Of a stretch of DNA of 64,000 nucleotides, positions 8,118 to 16,830 are shown piece after piece. Both the position numbers and the translations under genes were made by a program. Source of the DNA: Acidobacteriaceae bacterium (lineage in GTDB: Bacteria > Acidobacteriota > Terriglobia > Terriglobales > Acidobacteriaceae); assembly GCA_030041435.1 (NCBI GenBank), contig JASHNW010000045.1, positions 1 to 64,000 of the forward strand, given 5' to 3'. Position 1 is the stretch's first letter. The number at the start of each line of letters is the position of its first letter. The notes under the pieces are model-generated. The model saw only the letters and a list, made by a program, of their open reading frames with translations. It was not told where the DNA came from and did not search any database.

Positions 8118-8396
8118 TCAGCCCCTTGCTCCACGCCCCGCGCCGTCCTTCGTCCACGCATCCATTTTGTCGGTCCAGTGGAGAAAGCGGAGCAGATTCC
8201 ACTTCTCCTGCCACACAAAGCGGAGCACATCGCGCGCCCGCAATTCCTCAGCCTTCATGCCCGAGTACGTTTCGATCCGCCACCTCAGGTATTCGCTGCG
8301 CCACGGCCGCAGCCGATGGCCGCTGGTCGCATTCCACACAAACCGCAACGCCGCCAACACGTGGGTGAATCCCTCCGCCCCGCACACACCGGCCAC
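8118..8396 (-). CDS. Small conserved-looking hypothetical protein upstream of the xylanase
   Basis: A basic, tryptophan- and arginine-rich protein of up to 92 residues (RFVWNATSGHRLRPWRSEYL, then LRFVWQEKWNLLRFLHWTDKM). No domain is recognised. The start shown is GTG; a GTG near 8360 with a GGAGG upstream is an alternative and would keep the conserved-looking part. Its stop is one base from the xylanase ATG. It could be a genuine small gene or a chance frame, but the regular hydrophobic/basic spacing and the tight coupling favour a gene. Confidence 0.55.
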   Translation of the reverse strand: MAGVCGAEGFTHVLAALRFVWNATSGHRLRPWRSEYLRWRIETYSGMKAEELRARDVLRFVWQEKWNLLRFLHWTDKMDAWTKDGAGRGARG

Positions 8397-8643
8397 GCAA
8401 TTTCATGGTCCGATTTGTGCGGTAGCTCTGCCGTTGAGTATAGCGGCGCATGCGTGAAGCCGACAGATTCCCGAAGGAACGCCCATAACTGCATAGACGA
8501 CGGGCCTTACCTAGCGGGCATCAGCCATTCCATTGCACAAGAAGCGACCGGTCTCCGGGTACCGGTTCCAGCGTATGCCTCCGATCGATCTCTTGTTTCT
8601 CGCAGCAGCAACGAGCACAATGATGTGCCGGGAGGCGCACTCC

Positions 8644-8961
8644 ATGATCGTTGAAATGCGCACCTACAAAACCAAACCTGGCATGCGCGCTCGCTTTCTT
8701 GAGATCTTTCGCAGCAAGTCCATCCCCGCCCACGAGCAGATCGGCATGAAGATCCTCGGGCCCTTTCTTTCCGTCGAAGACCCCGACACCTTCTTCTTCA
8801 TGCGCGGATTTCCTGACCTGGATGCACGCGAGCCGATGAAGGCGAAGTTCTACGAAGGCGAGCTTTGGAAAACAGAACTGGAAGCCGCGCTCATGCCCAT
8901 GCTCGACCTGTTTGACGTCACCCTCGTCGACGATCCCGACGGGAAAATCCGCTGGACGTAG
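8644..8961 (+). CDS. NIPSNAP-family protein
   Basis: A 105-residue dimeric alpha-beta barrel protein starting MIVEMRTYKTKPGMRARFLEIF, the usual NIPSNAP opening, followed by FLSVEDPDTFFFMRGFPDL. The start is chosen because GGGAGG lies about 8 bases upstream; ATGs further upstream lack such a site. NIPSNAP proteins have no agreed biochemical role in bacteria. It stands alone, divergent from the small gene and convergent with the sigma factor gene. Confidence 0.9.
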   Translation: MIVEMRTYKTKPGMRARFLEIFRSKSIPAHEQIGMKILGPFLSVEDPDTFFFMRGFPDLDAREPMKAKFYEGELWKTELEAALMPMLDLFDVTLVDDPDGKIRWT

Positions 8962-8997
8962 CCTGATACGCAATCGACGCCCCAGCCACCTCTGCGT

Positions 8998-10245
8998 TCA
9001 GACCGCAAGCAGCGCCCGCCGTTGCTCCAGGAATCGCCTGACCGCGGGATCGCCCGCCAGGCCGATCGCAATTTCCAGAGAGTGTCGCGCTTCAGCAGCA
9101 GCCCCTGCGCGAGCGAGTAGTTCAGCACGCGCAGCCCAGTACGGCTGATACGCAGCAAGCCGCGGATCGTCAGCCGCATCCGGCATAGCCTCCAGCCCAG
9201 CCTGAGGACCGCCGGTCTCCGCAACCGCCAGCGCCCGGTTCACGGCCACCACCGGCGAACCGGTGATCGCAATGAGCGCGTCGTAGAGGTGCAGCACCTC
9301 GCTCCAGTTCGGGCGCCCCGTCCGGCAGCGGTCCACGTGCGCCGACTGAATCGCAGCCTCCAGTTGGTACCGGCCGATCGTGCCCATCGACGATGCACGC
9401 CTCAGCAGTCCCTCCGCCTGATCGATCATGTTCCAGTCCCACAGCTCGCGATTCTGCTGCGCCAGCGGAACATAATCGCCATCCCGGCTGCGGCGCGCCC
9501 GCCGCCGCGCCTCCGAATGCAGCATCAGCGCCGTCAGGCCCAGTGCCTCGGGCTCATTCGGCAAAAGCTCTGCAACCAGCCCGGCCAAAAACAGCGCCTC
9601 TGCCGTCAAGTCGCGCCGCGCCGCGTCGGTGCCCGCCGCATCGCTCCATCCCTCAGCGAAGGCAGCGTAAATCGCCTCCAGAACAGCGTCGAGCCGCTCA
9701 GGAAGTTCAGCCCGTTCCGGCACGCGGAACGGTATCCCCGCCTGCCGAATCTTCTCCTTGGCTCGCACCAGCCGCTTCCCCATCGCCGCCGGTGACATGA
9801 GGAATGCCGAAGCAATCGCCTTCGCATCCAGCCCCAGGATCGTCTGCAGCATCAGCGGTGCGCGAATCGCGACCTCAATAGCCGGATGCGCGCAGGCGAA
9901 CAGCAGCGCCAGTCGCCGGTCCGGAATATCGTCGCTGGCTGCCTCATCGGGGATCGCCCCAAGGGTCAGCACATCCACATCCGGATCCACATTCTGCGTC
10001 CGGCGCAACGCGTCGATGAACTTGCGCCGCGCCACCGTCAGCAGCCAGGCCTCCGGATTTTCAGGGCACCCGTTCCTCGGCCAGTCCGTCAGGGCAGAAG
10101 CGAACGCTTCCGATAAGGCATCTTCGGCCGCGGCGACATCGTGCGTGCGCGCCGCGAGGAAGGCAATGAGCTTGCCGTAGCTGCGGCGCGCCACTGCGTC
10201 CGCCGTGCTCTGCGCCAGCGCATCGCTTTCCTCACCGGTCACCAT
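8998..10245 (-). CDS. ECF42-type RNA polymerase sigma factor with C-terminal extension
   Basis: 415 residues. Sigma region 2 covers roughly residues 15-90 (AEDALSEAFASALTDWP...NPEAWLLTVARRKFIDALRR) and region 4 roughly 105-165 (RAPLMLQTILGLDAKAIASAFLM). A long C-terminal helical part of TPR-like character follows (LDAVLEAIYAAFAEGWSDA, GRYQLEAAIQSAHVD). This is the ECF42/DUF6596 architecture, which has no classical anti-sigma and is usually encoded next to a DGPF/YCII protein, as here. The ATG lies 4 bases after the stop of that gene, so they form an operon. Confidence 0.93.
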   Translation of the reverse strand: MVTGEESDALAQSTADAVARRSYGKLIAFLAARTHDVAAAEDALSEAFASALTDWPRNGCPENPEAWLLTVARRKFIDALRRTQNVDPDVDVLTLGAIPDEAASDDIPDRRLALLFACAHPAIEVAIRAPLMLQTILGLDAKAIASAFLMSPAAMGKRLVRAKEKIRQAGIPFRVPERAELPERLDAVLEAIYAAFAEGWSDAAGTDAARRDLTAEALFLAGLVAELLPNEPEALGLTALMLHSEARRRARRSRDGDYVPLAQQNRELWDWNMIDQAEGLLRRASSMGTIGRYQLEAAIQSAHVDRCRTGRPNWSEVLHLYDALIAITGSPVVAVNRALAVAETGGPQAGLEAMPDAADDPRLAAYQPYWAARAELLARAGAAAEARHSLEIAIGLAGDPAVRRFLEQRRALLAV

Positions 10246-10249
10246 CGAT

Positions 10250-10597
10250 TCACATCGACCATACCGCGCGCACTTCCACCAGGCCGTGTCCCACCGCCGG
10301 GCATCGGCCCGCCCACGACAGCGCGGCATCCAGGTCGGGCACATCGATCAGGTAGTAGCCGCCCAGTTGCTCCTTCGAGTCTGCGTACGGGCCGTCCAGC
10401 ACCTGCGTCTTCCCGTCTTTCGCGCGCACGGTGGTCGCGGTGGAGCTGGGCCGCAGCCGATTGCTTCCCTTCAGCACTCCGGACGCAGCCAGCGCTTCGG
10501 TGTACGCCATGTACGCAGCGGCGCCGCGCTGCTGTTCCTCCGGTGTCATCTTCTCCCAGCCGCCTTCTTCGCCATAGATCATCAGCAGATATTGCAT
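10250..10597 (-). CDS. YCII/DGPF-domain protein, partner of the ECF42 sigma factor
   Basis: A 115-residue protein beginning MQYLLMIYGEE and containing LDGPYADSKEQLGGYYLIDV, the DGPF signature of YCII-related proteins. A strong GGAGGAG ribosome site precedes the ATG. It is first in a two-gene operon with the sigma factor, an arrangement conserved for ECF42. It may act in sensing or be a target of the sigma factor; the mechanism is not established. Confidence 0.93.
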   Translation of the reverse strand: MQYLLMIYGEEGGWEKMTPEEQQRGAAAYMAYTEALAASGVLKGSNRLRPSSTATTVRAKDGKTQVLDGPYADSKEQLGGYYLIDVPDLDAALSWAGRCPAVGHGLVEVRAVWSM

Positions 10598-10688
10598 CGT
10601 CTCTCCTCCGTCATCGTTGTAGGCGGCGTCATCGGCCGCCACTGCCATGACGCGCGACGCGACGCGGTTTGGACAATCGCTCGCATTT

Positions 10689-12266
10689 TTAGTGGCGAAA
10701 ATGCCGCATCCCCGTGAACACCATGGCCACACCCAGCCGATCCGCTGCCGCAATCACTTCGTTGTCGCGCACCGACCCGCCCGGCTGGATCACCGCCGTC
10801 GCGCCCGCCGCGGCCACCGCCTCCAGCCCATCCGGAAACGGAAAGAACGCATCCGACGCCGCTACGCATCCAGCCAGCGGCAGAACCGCCTTCATCGCGC
10901 CGAACTTCGCCGCATCCACGCGGCTCATCTGCCCCGCACCCACGCCGACCGTCTGGCCATTGCGAGCGTAGACGATGGCATTCGACTTCACATGCTTGCA
11001 TACCTTCCACGCAAACAACAGCGCTGCCAGCTCCTCTGCCGTTGGCGCTCGCTGCGTCACCGTTTTCAAGTCGGCCGCGGACACGCGTCCGCGATCCGCA
11101 TCCTGCAGCAGCATGCCGCCGGAAACCTGCTTCGCTACGCGCGCCGTATTCGCCGGCCGCACCACCACCAGCCGCAGATTCTTCTTAGCAGCAAATCGCG
11201 CCCGCGCCTCCGGCGTGAATTCCGGCGCTGCAATCGCCTCCACAAACAGCGCCGCCATCTCTTCCGCTGCATCGCTATCCACGGCGCGATTCACGCCGAT
11301 CACCCCGCCGAACGCCGACACCGGATCCGCCACCAGCGCCTTGCGGTACGCCTCCAGCACATCTCCGCCCGTCGCCGCGCCGCACGGATTCGTGTGCTTG
11401 ATGATCGCCACCGTGGGCTCCTCGAACTCCTGCGCCAGCTCCCAGCACGCGTCCAGATCGACGAGATTGTTGTAGCTCAGCTCTTTGCCCTGCAGTTGCT
11501 CGGCGCCCGCAATCCCGTTCCCCGATCCATCGCTGTAGAGCGCCGCCCGCTGGTGCGGATTCTCCCCGTAGCGCAGCATCTGCGCCAGCGGATAGGCAAT
11601 GCGCAGCGCCTGCGGAAACCCATCGACCCACCGCGCCGCCTGATGCAGATCCCGTTCGCCGTTCAACTCGACCCGCTCCAGCGTGTTGGCAATCGCCGTG
11701 TCGTAAGCCGCCGTTGCCGAGAATGCCTTCTGCGCCAGCCGCCACCGCGTTTCCAGGCTCAACGCTCCCTGCCTGGCGGCGAGTTCCTCGCCCAGCGAAT
11801 TGTAATCGGCCGGCGACGTCACCATGGCCACATCCTCGAAATTCTTCGCTGCCGAACGCACCATCGACGGTCCGCCAATGTCGATGTTCTCGATCGCTTC
11901 CTCGAGCGTCGCCCCCGGTTTCGCCGCCGTCTTCTCAAAGGCGTACAGATTCACCACCACCATGTCGATCGGTTCAATCCCGTGCTTCGCCGCGGCTGCC
12001 CGATGCTCCGCATTGCCCCGCCGGTGCAGGATGCCCCCATGCACCTTCGGGTGCAGCGTCTTTACCCTCCCCTCGAACATCTCCGGGAACCCCGTCAGTT
12101 CTGCCACGTCGCGCACTGCCAGCCCCGCCTCGCGCAGCGCCCGCGCCGTGCCCCCCGTCGACACCAGTTCCACTCCGAACCCGGCCAGTTGTCGCGCAAA
12201 ATCCACCAGCCCGCTCTTGTCCGTCACGCTCAGCAGCGCGCGGCCGATCCTCTTGTCACCACTCAA
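10689..12266 (-). CDS. purH: Bifunctional AICAR transformylase/IMP cyclohydrolase
   Basis: PurH catalyses the last two steps of IMP synthesis. The N-terminal MGS-like cyclohydrolase domain holds [36 protein letters not shown] and NLYAFE. The transformylase domain follows with [20 protein letters not shown] and the C-terminal [11 protein letters not shown]...IQPGGSVRD. Starting at TTG (LSGDKRIGR) gives 525 residues, the usual size, and places GGAG 8 bases upstream. The open frame extends further, but that part is not PurH-like. It is divergent from the rhomboid gene. Confidence 0.97.
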   Translation of the reverse strand: MSGDKRIGRALLSVTDKSGLVDFARQLAGFGVELVSTGGTARALREAGLAVRDVAELTGFPEMFEGRVKTLHPKVHGGILHRRGNAEHRAAAAKHGIEPIDMVVVNLYAFEKTAAKPGATLEEAIENIDIGGPSMVRSAAKNFEDVAMVTSPADYNSLGEELAARQGALSLETRWRLAQKAFSATAAYDTAIANTLERVELNGERDLHQAARWVDGFPQALRIAYPLAQMLRYGENPHQRAALYSDGSGNGIAGAEQLQGKELSYNNLVDLDACWELAQEFEEPTVAIIKHTNPCGAATGGDVLEAYRKALVADPVSAFGGVIGVNRAVDSDAAEEMAALFVEAIAAPEFTPEARARFAAKKNLRLVVVRPANTARVAKQVSGGMLLQDADRGRVSAADLKTVTQRAPTAEELAALLFAWKVCKHVKSNAIVYARNGQTVGVGAGQMSRVDAAKFGAMKAVLPLAGCVAASDAFFPFPDGLEAVAAAGATAVIQPGGSVRDNEVIAAADRLGVAMVFTGMRHFRH

Positions 12267-12637
12267 TGTTTTTCTCCGGAAGTTGGCCCCGGTTGCGGGC
12301 CATGGATACAAAACCTGACAGGAAAATTGTAAACACTCCGCTCTTCGCCTTCTCCCACCGCGGCCGCCTAGCTCATCGCGGCTGCTCCAGCCCGCGGGCA
12401 TCGCCTTTGCCCCAGGCCCCCACCGGCAAGCCTCGGATGCGGTTCAGACCTGCATTCTCCTCTCTTGCTCCTCACCATTCCGCTCGCACTTGTCGCCTGA
12501 ACCCGAATCTCCGGCTCCCCCGGATGCATCAGTTCCATCAGCGGGCGATCCGCCTTTCCTTCCGCTCGCGGACGCGTCGAATGCTCAGCATTTCACCTTG
12601 GTTTGTCACCACGCTTCAGGGACGATAGGGTAAAGAT
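12267..12637. other. Divergent intergenic region purH / rhomboid
   Basis: 371 bp between two divergent starts, so it should carry both promoters. I see a usable AGGG ribosome site before the rhomboid ATG, but no near-consensus promoter, repeat or hairpin that I would name. Confidence 0.4.
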
Positions 12638-13513
12638 ATGGATTCCCACACCGGCGCGGACCAGCGCTACGCCTCCCAGCCGGAAATCCTGCCTCCAGGA
12701 CCGCTCCCCGATTACGAGCAGCCGCCGCAGCGCCGCGGATGGTATCCGCCCCCGCAGCCGCCGCCTCGCGCCCCGCGCCGCCGTCATTGGGCGTCCGCCC
12801 CGGCCACCTATACGCTGGTCGGCATCAACTTTGCCGTCTTTCTGTTCACCCTGTTCCAAAGTCACTCCTTGGCGGGACCGACCTTCCAGGACAATGCGTC
12901 CACCGCCCTGTTGTGCAATGGAGGCGCGGTCATCGTATGGGGACAATGGTGGCGCGTCGTCACCGCCACCTTCGTGCATTTCGGATGGATTCACATCGGC
13001 GCCAACATGTGGTGTCTCTGGAACCTTGGCCTGCTGGGAGAGCCGCTTCTCGGCGAATGGGGAATCGTAGCCGCCTATCTGCTCACCGGTGTTGCTGGCA
13101 ATCTGCTCAGTATCGCGGTGCATCCGGCGTTTCCTGAAAGCGGAGGAATCCTCAGCGCCGGAGCTTCGGGTGCCGTCTTTGGCCTGGCCGGCGTCCTGCT
13201 GATGCTCCTCCGCTCGCCCCTCTTGCCAATTCCGGCCTTCGAGCTGAAAAAGCTCCGTAACAGCGTCTGGCAGTTTGCCCTGCTGAATTTCGTCATCGAT
13301 CTCGGCCTCCTGGTGGCTCACACCCGCCTGCAGATCGACAACATGGCGCACCTGGGCGGCTTCCTCAGCGGCATAGCGCTGGGATATCCGCTGCTCCCGC
13401 GCATTGGTGCGGATCGCAAAGATTTTCTGCGCAGGCGCGCCATCGCCATGGGCGCCATGACGTTTGTCCTTGTGTTAGTCGCATGGGGAATCCGGGCGGC
13501 GTACGCAGGTTAA
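12638..13513 (+). CDS. Rhomboid-family intramembrane serine protease
   Basis: 291 residues. The first 55 are soluble and very rich in proline and arginine (PPPQPPPRAPRRR). Six or so membrane segments follow. The catalytic serine lies in GASGAVFG and the catalytic histidine in NMAHLGGFLSG, and the upstream FVHFGWIHIGANMW supplies the conserved histidine/asparagine loop. The enzyme should cleave transmembrane substrates in the inner membrane. The substrate is unknown. Confidence 0.95.
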   Translation: MDSHTGADQRYASQPEILPPGPLPDYEQPPQRRGWYPPPQPPPRAPRRRHWASAPATYTLVGINFAVFLFTLFQSHSLAGPTFQDNASTALLCNGGAVIVWGQWWRVVTATFVHFGWIHIGANMWCLWNLGLLGEPLLGEWGIVAAYLLTGVAGNLLSIAVHPAFPESGGILSAGASGAVFGLAGVLLMLLRSPLLPIPAFELKKLRNSVWQFALLNFVIDLGLLVAHTRLQIDNMAHLGGFLSGIALGYPLLPRIGADRKDFLRRRAIAMGAMTFVLVLVAWGIRAAYAG

Positions 13514-13565
13514 CCCCCCGGCACAGCCACCCCCACCGATCGCTGCCTTCTTTCTGGGTTCCATC

Positions 13566-13913
13566 CTATCGGACAGCCGTGGTCGCGAACTTCTTTACCA
13601 TCGCCAGCAGCAGCTTCCGGTCGCTGTCGTTCAGATTCGTCGAATAGCGGCGGATCTGCGTAAGAAAACGAAGTTCTTCGTCGGAAAGCTTCTGCGACTG
13701 CAGCTGGCGTCCCAGCGTGTCCTCGGCAAACAGCTGAGCAAGAGGCAGTTCGAGCGCGCCCGCTATCTTCGCCAGGGTGTCCAGCGACGGCACCGTGTGC
13801 CCGTTCTCCACCCGCGACAAATAACAGCGCAGCAGACCCGTGCGCTTCTCGATATCCCCCTGCGACAGCCCCTTTTGCAACCGGTAACCCCGAATCGTCG
13901 TTCCAATTTTCAT
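13566..13913 (-). CDS. XRE-family helix-turn-helix regulator
   Basis: A 115-residue cytoplasmic DNA-binding protein. The Cro/CI-type HTH spans about residues 5-60 (IRGYRLQKGLSQGDIEKRTGL...YLSRVENGHTVPSLDTLAKI). The C-terminal half (LSDEELRFLTQIRRYSTNLNDSDRKLLLAMVKK) is a helical dimerisation-like tail. It stands alone, and its upstream region is AT-richer than its surroundings. The target is unknown. Confidence 0.93.
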   Translation of the reverse strand: MKIGTTIRGYRLQKGLSQGDIEKRTGLLRCYLSRVENGHTVPSLDTLAKIAGALELPLAQLFAEDTLGRQLQSQKLSDEELRFLTQIRRYSTNLNDSDRKLLLAMVKKFATTAVR

Positions 13914-14231
13914 AGTGTTGGTTTGTCAACCGCACTTTCTTCCTGTGCACTGCAAGGCAGGATTATTTCTATTGTTGGCTGCATAGTTAACACGTTCGCG
14001 ATCTGCAAAGCAACAGATTTTTTTCGCAACGTGGTAACCACGATAGAAACCAAAGCGACTTGCCTGTCAGCTCGAGGGATTACTGTTGAGACAGCATCGC
14101 GCAATTTTGCGCAGGGTCAACGCACCGGCACGCGGCCATCACACGGCATTTTCTGGAAAGCACCAGGAAAAACAGCCAAGTGACTGAAGTAATCTTTCTC
14201 CCCGCTCCCTCGCGCCGATCCGCTTGCCTTT
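13914..14231. other. Intergenic region upstream of the XRE gene
   Basis: 318 bp with lower GC than the neighbours. It holds a 13-bp palindrome CGTGGTAACCACG (about 14030-14042), a possible operator for the XRE protein, and a weak ATCTG/CAGAT stem followed by seven Ts near 14001-14024. No coding sequence is apparent. Confidence 0.45.
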
Positions 14232-15017
14232 TCACTTTTGATAAGGCCGCAAATGATCCTCAAGAAAGCGGCTTGACCGCTGCTCCGCGTCCTCGGCATC
14301 GGCAGGTTTGTATCCGCCGGTATTGTTGGGATTCTCAAAGGCATGCCCGGCGTCGGGATAGATCTTGACATTGGCACTTTTCCCATAGGACTCCATCGCC
14401 GTCTGGAAGGCGTGCACGTCGTCCGGCGTGATGCCGCGATCCAGCCCTCCGAAATTCCCCAGCACCATGGCGTGAATCGCCTGCAGGGCCGCCGGATCGG
14501 TCGGCAAGGCCCCATAGTTGATCACCACCGCCTTCAGGTTCGGATCGGCGACCGCCAGCTGCGCCGCGAACCCTCCCCCCATACACCAGCCAATCGCTCC
14601 GATGCGGCCTGCATCCACATCCCGCCGCCGTGCCAGCCAGGCTGCAGCCGACGTCAGATCGCGCACCCCGCGGTCCTGCGGCAGCCCGCGCATCAGCTCA
14701 TGCGCCATCTCCGCGTCGGTCGCCACCTTTCCTCGATACAGATCCACTGCCAGCGTCACGTATCCCTGCTGAGCGAAATGTTGTGCCTGCTGCTTGATCC
14801 AGTCGTTCAGCCCCCACCATTCGTGAATCACGATCAGCGCCGGATGCTTCGCGCTTGCCTGCGGCAGGTTGCCCTGCGGCAGATAGAGAAGCCCTCCGGC
14901 GGTTTCGTTGCCGCTGGGGAAGGAGACTGGCTGCGCGTTTTGCGCCCGCAGCGTCGCGCCGGGAAGAACCAGAGAGAGCAGAACGCTAAGAAGAGGCACT
15001 GCAAATCGGATTCCCAT
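14232..15017 (-). CDS. Secreted dienelactone hydrolase family protein
   Basis: 261 residues with a clear signal peptide (MGIRFAVPLLSVLLSLVLPG...LRAQ), so it acts in the periplasm or outside, unlike the cytoplasmic homologue at 5021-5698. The nucleophile elbow is GAIGWCMGGGFAA (Cys) and the histidine is in YPDAGHAFENP. The start is supported by AGGAG 5 bases upstream. A conserved VIHEWWGLNDWIK segment is typical of the family. The substrate is unknown. Confidence 0.92.
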   Translation of the reverse strand: MGIRFAVPLLSVLLSLVLPGATLRAQNAQPVSFPSGNETAGGLLYLPQGNLPQASAKHPALIVIHEWWGLNDWIKQQAQHFAQQGYVTLAVDLYRGKVATDAEMAHELMRGLPQDRGVRDLTSAAAWLARRRDVDAGRIGAIGWCMGGGFAAQLAVADPNLKAVVINYGALPTDPAALQAIHAMVLGNFGGLDRGITPDDVHAFQTAMESYGKSANVKIYPDAGHAFENPNNTGGYKPADAEDAEQRSSRFLEDHLRPYQK

Positions 15018-15263
15018 ATTGGCTCCTGAGGGGAAATCCATCCATGTATCGCAGAAAATGGAGCCTCAGGCAAGCGCAGCCTGCCACGAGCAGCCCGCCC
15101 GGGCAGATCCGCAATCGGCGCGCCGCATCCGTCGAATCGCCTGGGTTCGGAAGCCAGCCGCCATCTCAGCCGCTCGGCCGAGTTTCCCGCAGCAAGGCGC
15201 AACAAGCGCGAGCGCATGCCTGCGCAGAATGATTGGGTTCAGGATTGGAGGATGCCCGCGGAC

Positions 15264-16523
15264 TTACTGCGGTGCGCCCACTTCGGTCGTTCCCGGGGCT
15301 GGCGTCTCCAGCGGCTGTTTGGCCGCAAAATAACTGCTGTCCCAAAGATTGCGATAGAAGACGCCGGTTAGCTCCGCCGCCTTGGGTCCAAACGTAGGCC
15401 GTCCGCCTTCGAGGAAGAACACCGCGACGATGCGCCCGTATTGCGTATCCGCGTACGAAGCAAACCATCCGAACCGCGTTCCGTCGTCGGAGCAGGTGCC
15501 GGTCTTGCCCAGCACCGGAAACTCATTGAAGTTCGTGCGCAGCGACCGCGCCGTCCCGTACCGCACCGCGGCCTGCATGCCGTCCTCAATCTCCGGCAAA
15601 ATCGGCCCGATATCCAGCGTCCGCTTGATGCGCGGCTGGAAGTCCAATACCTGTTCCGGCGTGGTGGGATGCTGCAGATAGTAAAGCGTGCCCCCATTCG
15701 CGATGGCCGCCACCAGGGCGCCCAGTTGCAGCGGCGTCATTGAGATTCCCTCGCCGAACGAGCACATGCGCCCCACGCCGCCCTCGCTGTCCGGAATCGG
15801 CTGATCCGGATAAAGCCCCGGCTGCTCACCCGGAATGTCGTATCCGGCCAGTTCGCCCAGGCCGAATTCCATCTCGTAGTGGTGCAGCCGGTCAAAACCC
15901 AGCCGCCGCCCCACCGTCTCGAAATAAAGATTGTTGGAGTGAGCCAGCGCCTCGGTCAGGTTCAGGTGATAATTCCCGCCCAGGTTCACCGGCGTATCTT
16001 TCGTGATGATTCCTTCTTCAAGCGCGGCCAGCGCCACCGAGATCTTGATGGTCGAGCAAGGCTCCGCGCCGGTGGAGAGCGCCAACTTCTGATTCACCAT
16101 GGCCAGAATGCGGCCGTTGGACGGATCGATGGCTACCACCGTCCCGTTCATATCGCCCAGCGCATTGACGGCCGCCTGGCGGACCACCGGATCCTCGCCC
16201 GCCGTGATGTCGCCGGCCGTCAGGTCGGTCGTCGCGAAGGAGCTCGCCGTGAAGCGCTCGTAATACCGGTGATGAAAGCTCGCCTGCCGCAGGTGCGCCG
16301 CATGGGCGCCCCGCACCGTGGTCAGCGTGGCTGGCCGCAGATGCGATCGGGTGACGCGCTCGCTGTGCTGCAGAGACACAATATGCCTGCGGGCGGTTGC
16401 CGACTCATGGACGCGCGCGCGTGTGTGATGAATGGTCCGACGCGTCGTCGTTGCGGACGCGCCGAACAGCAGCTGCGGCGCTGCGAGTGCGGCAACGAAG
16501 AGAGCAAAAATCAAGCGCTTCAT
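15264..16523 (-). CDS. Penicillin-binding transpeptidase-domain protein
   Basis: 419 residues with a signal peptide or anchor (MKRLIFALFVAALAAPQLLFG), then a His/Arg/Thr-rich linker of about 90 residues and a transpeptidase domain. The active-site motifs are CSTIK (SxxK), SNN (SxN) and GKTGT (KTG). GDMNGTVVAIDPSNGRILAMVN marks the start of the catalytic fold. There is no N-terminal dimerisation or glycosyltransferase domain, so it is shorter than FtsI or PBP2. It could be a D,D-transpeptidase or a divergent beta-lactam-interacting enzyme. It lies downstream of ftsZ on the same strand, with 307 bp between. Confidence 0.9.
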   Translation of the reverse strand: MKRLIFALFVAALAAPQLLFGASATTTRRTIHHTRARVHESATARRHIVSLQHSERVTRSHLRPATLTTVRGAHAAHLRQASFHHRYYERFTASSFATTDLTAGDITAGEDPVVRQAAVNALGDMNGTVVAIDPSNGRILAMVNQKLALSTGAEPCSTIKISVALAALEEGIITKDTPVNLGGNYHLNLTEALAHSNNLYFETVGRRLGFDRLHHYEMEFGLGELAGYDIPGEQPGLYPDQPIPDSEGGVGRMCSFGEGISMTPLQLGALVAAIANGGTLYYLQHPTTPEQVLDFQPRIKRTLDIGPILPEIEDGMQAAVRYGTARSLRTNFNEFPVLGKTGTCSDDGTRFGWFASYADTQYGRIVAVFFLEGGRPTFGPKAAELTGVFYRNLWDSSYFAAKQPLETPAPGTTEVGAPQ

Positions 16524-16830
16524 TTGAAAGTCTCTTCCCTGAGAACCAGACACCCTGCCCTGATCGTGCCGCAGAATACCGCCTGGCGGTCTACTTCTTT
16601 TTCTTACGCCGGTTACCCTGATACCCAAATCGGAACGGGATCCCCATTTCCGATATCGGCCGTACCTGCCATCCGGAAAGCCGAAGATCCACCAGCCCTG
16701 GCGACTCGCCCCCCGGACATCCTGGGAATGCTTAGATGGCGGACAGGTACTCTGCGTTCACTATAACCGCAAACTATTGCCTGTCCAGTACATTTTTGCA
16801 TTCCCTGATGACCCGTTTTGGTGATGCCTG
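16524..16830. other. ftsZ-PBP intergenic region with nested inverted repeats
   Basis: An 82-nt fold is visible. GGGAATGC (16724-16731) pairs with GCATTCCC (16798-16805), and inside it GGACAGG (16741-16747) pairs with CCTGTCC (16780-16786). There is no U-tract, so it is not an ordinary terminator. It may be a processed or regulatory element between ftsZ and the PBP gene. Confidence 0.5.

Noticed and set aside
10647-12332. 561-codon open frame opposite purH
   Set aside because: Arg/His-rich antisense shadow; purH is unambiguous on the minus strand.
13566-13913. XRE protein as antitoxin of a toxin-antitoxin pair
   Set aside because: No small toxin-like gene adjoins it on either side.
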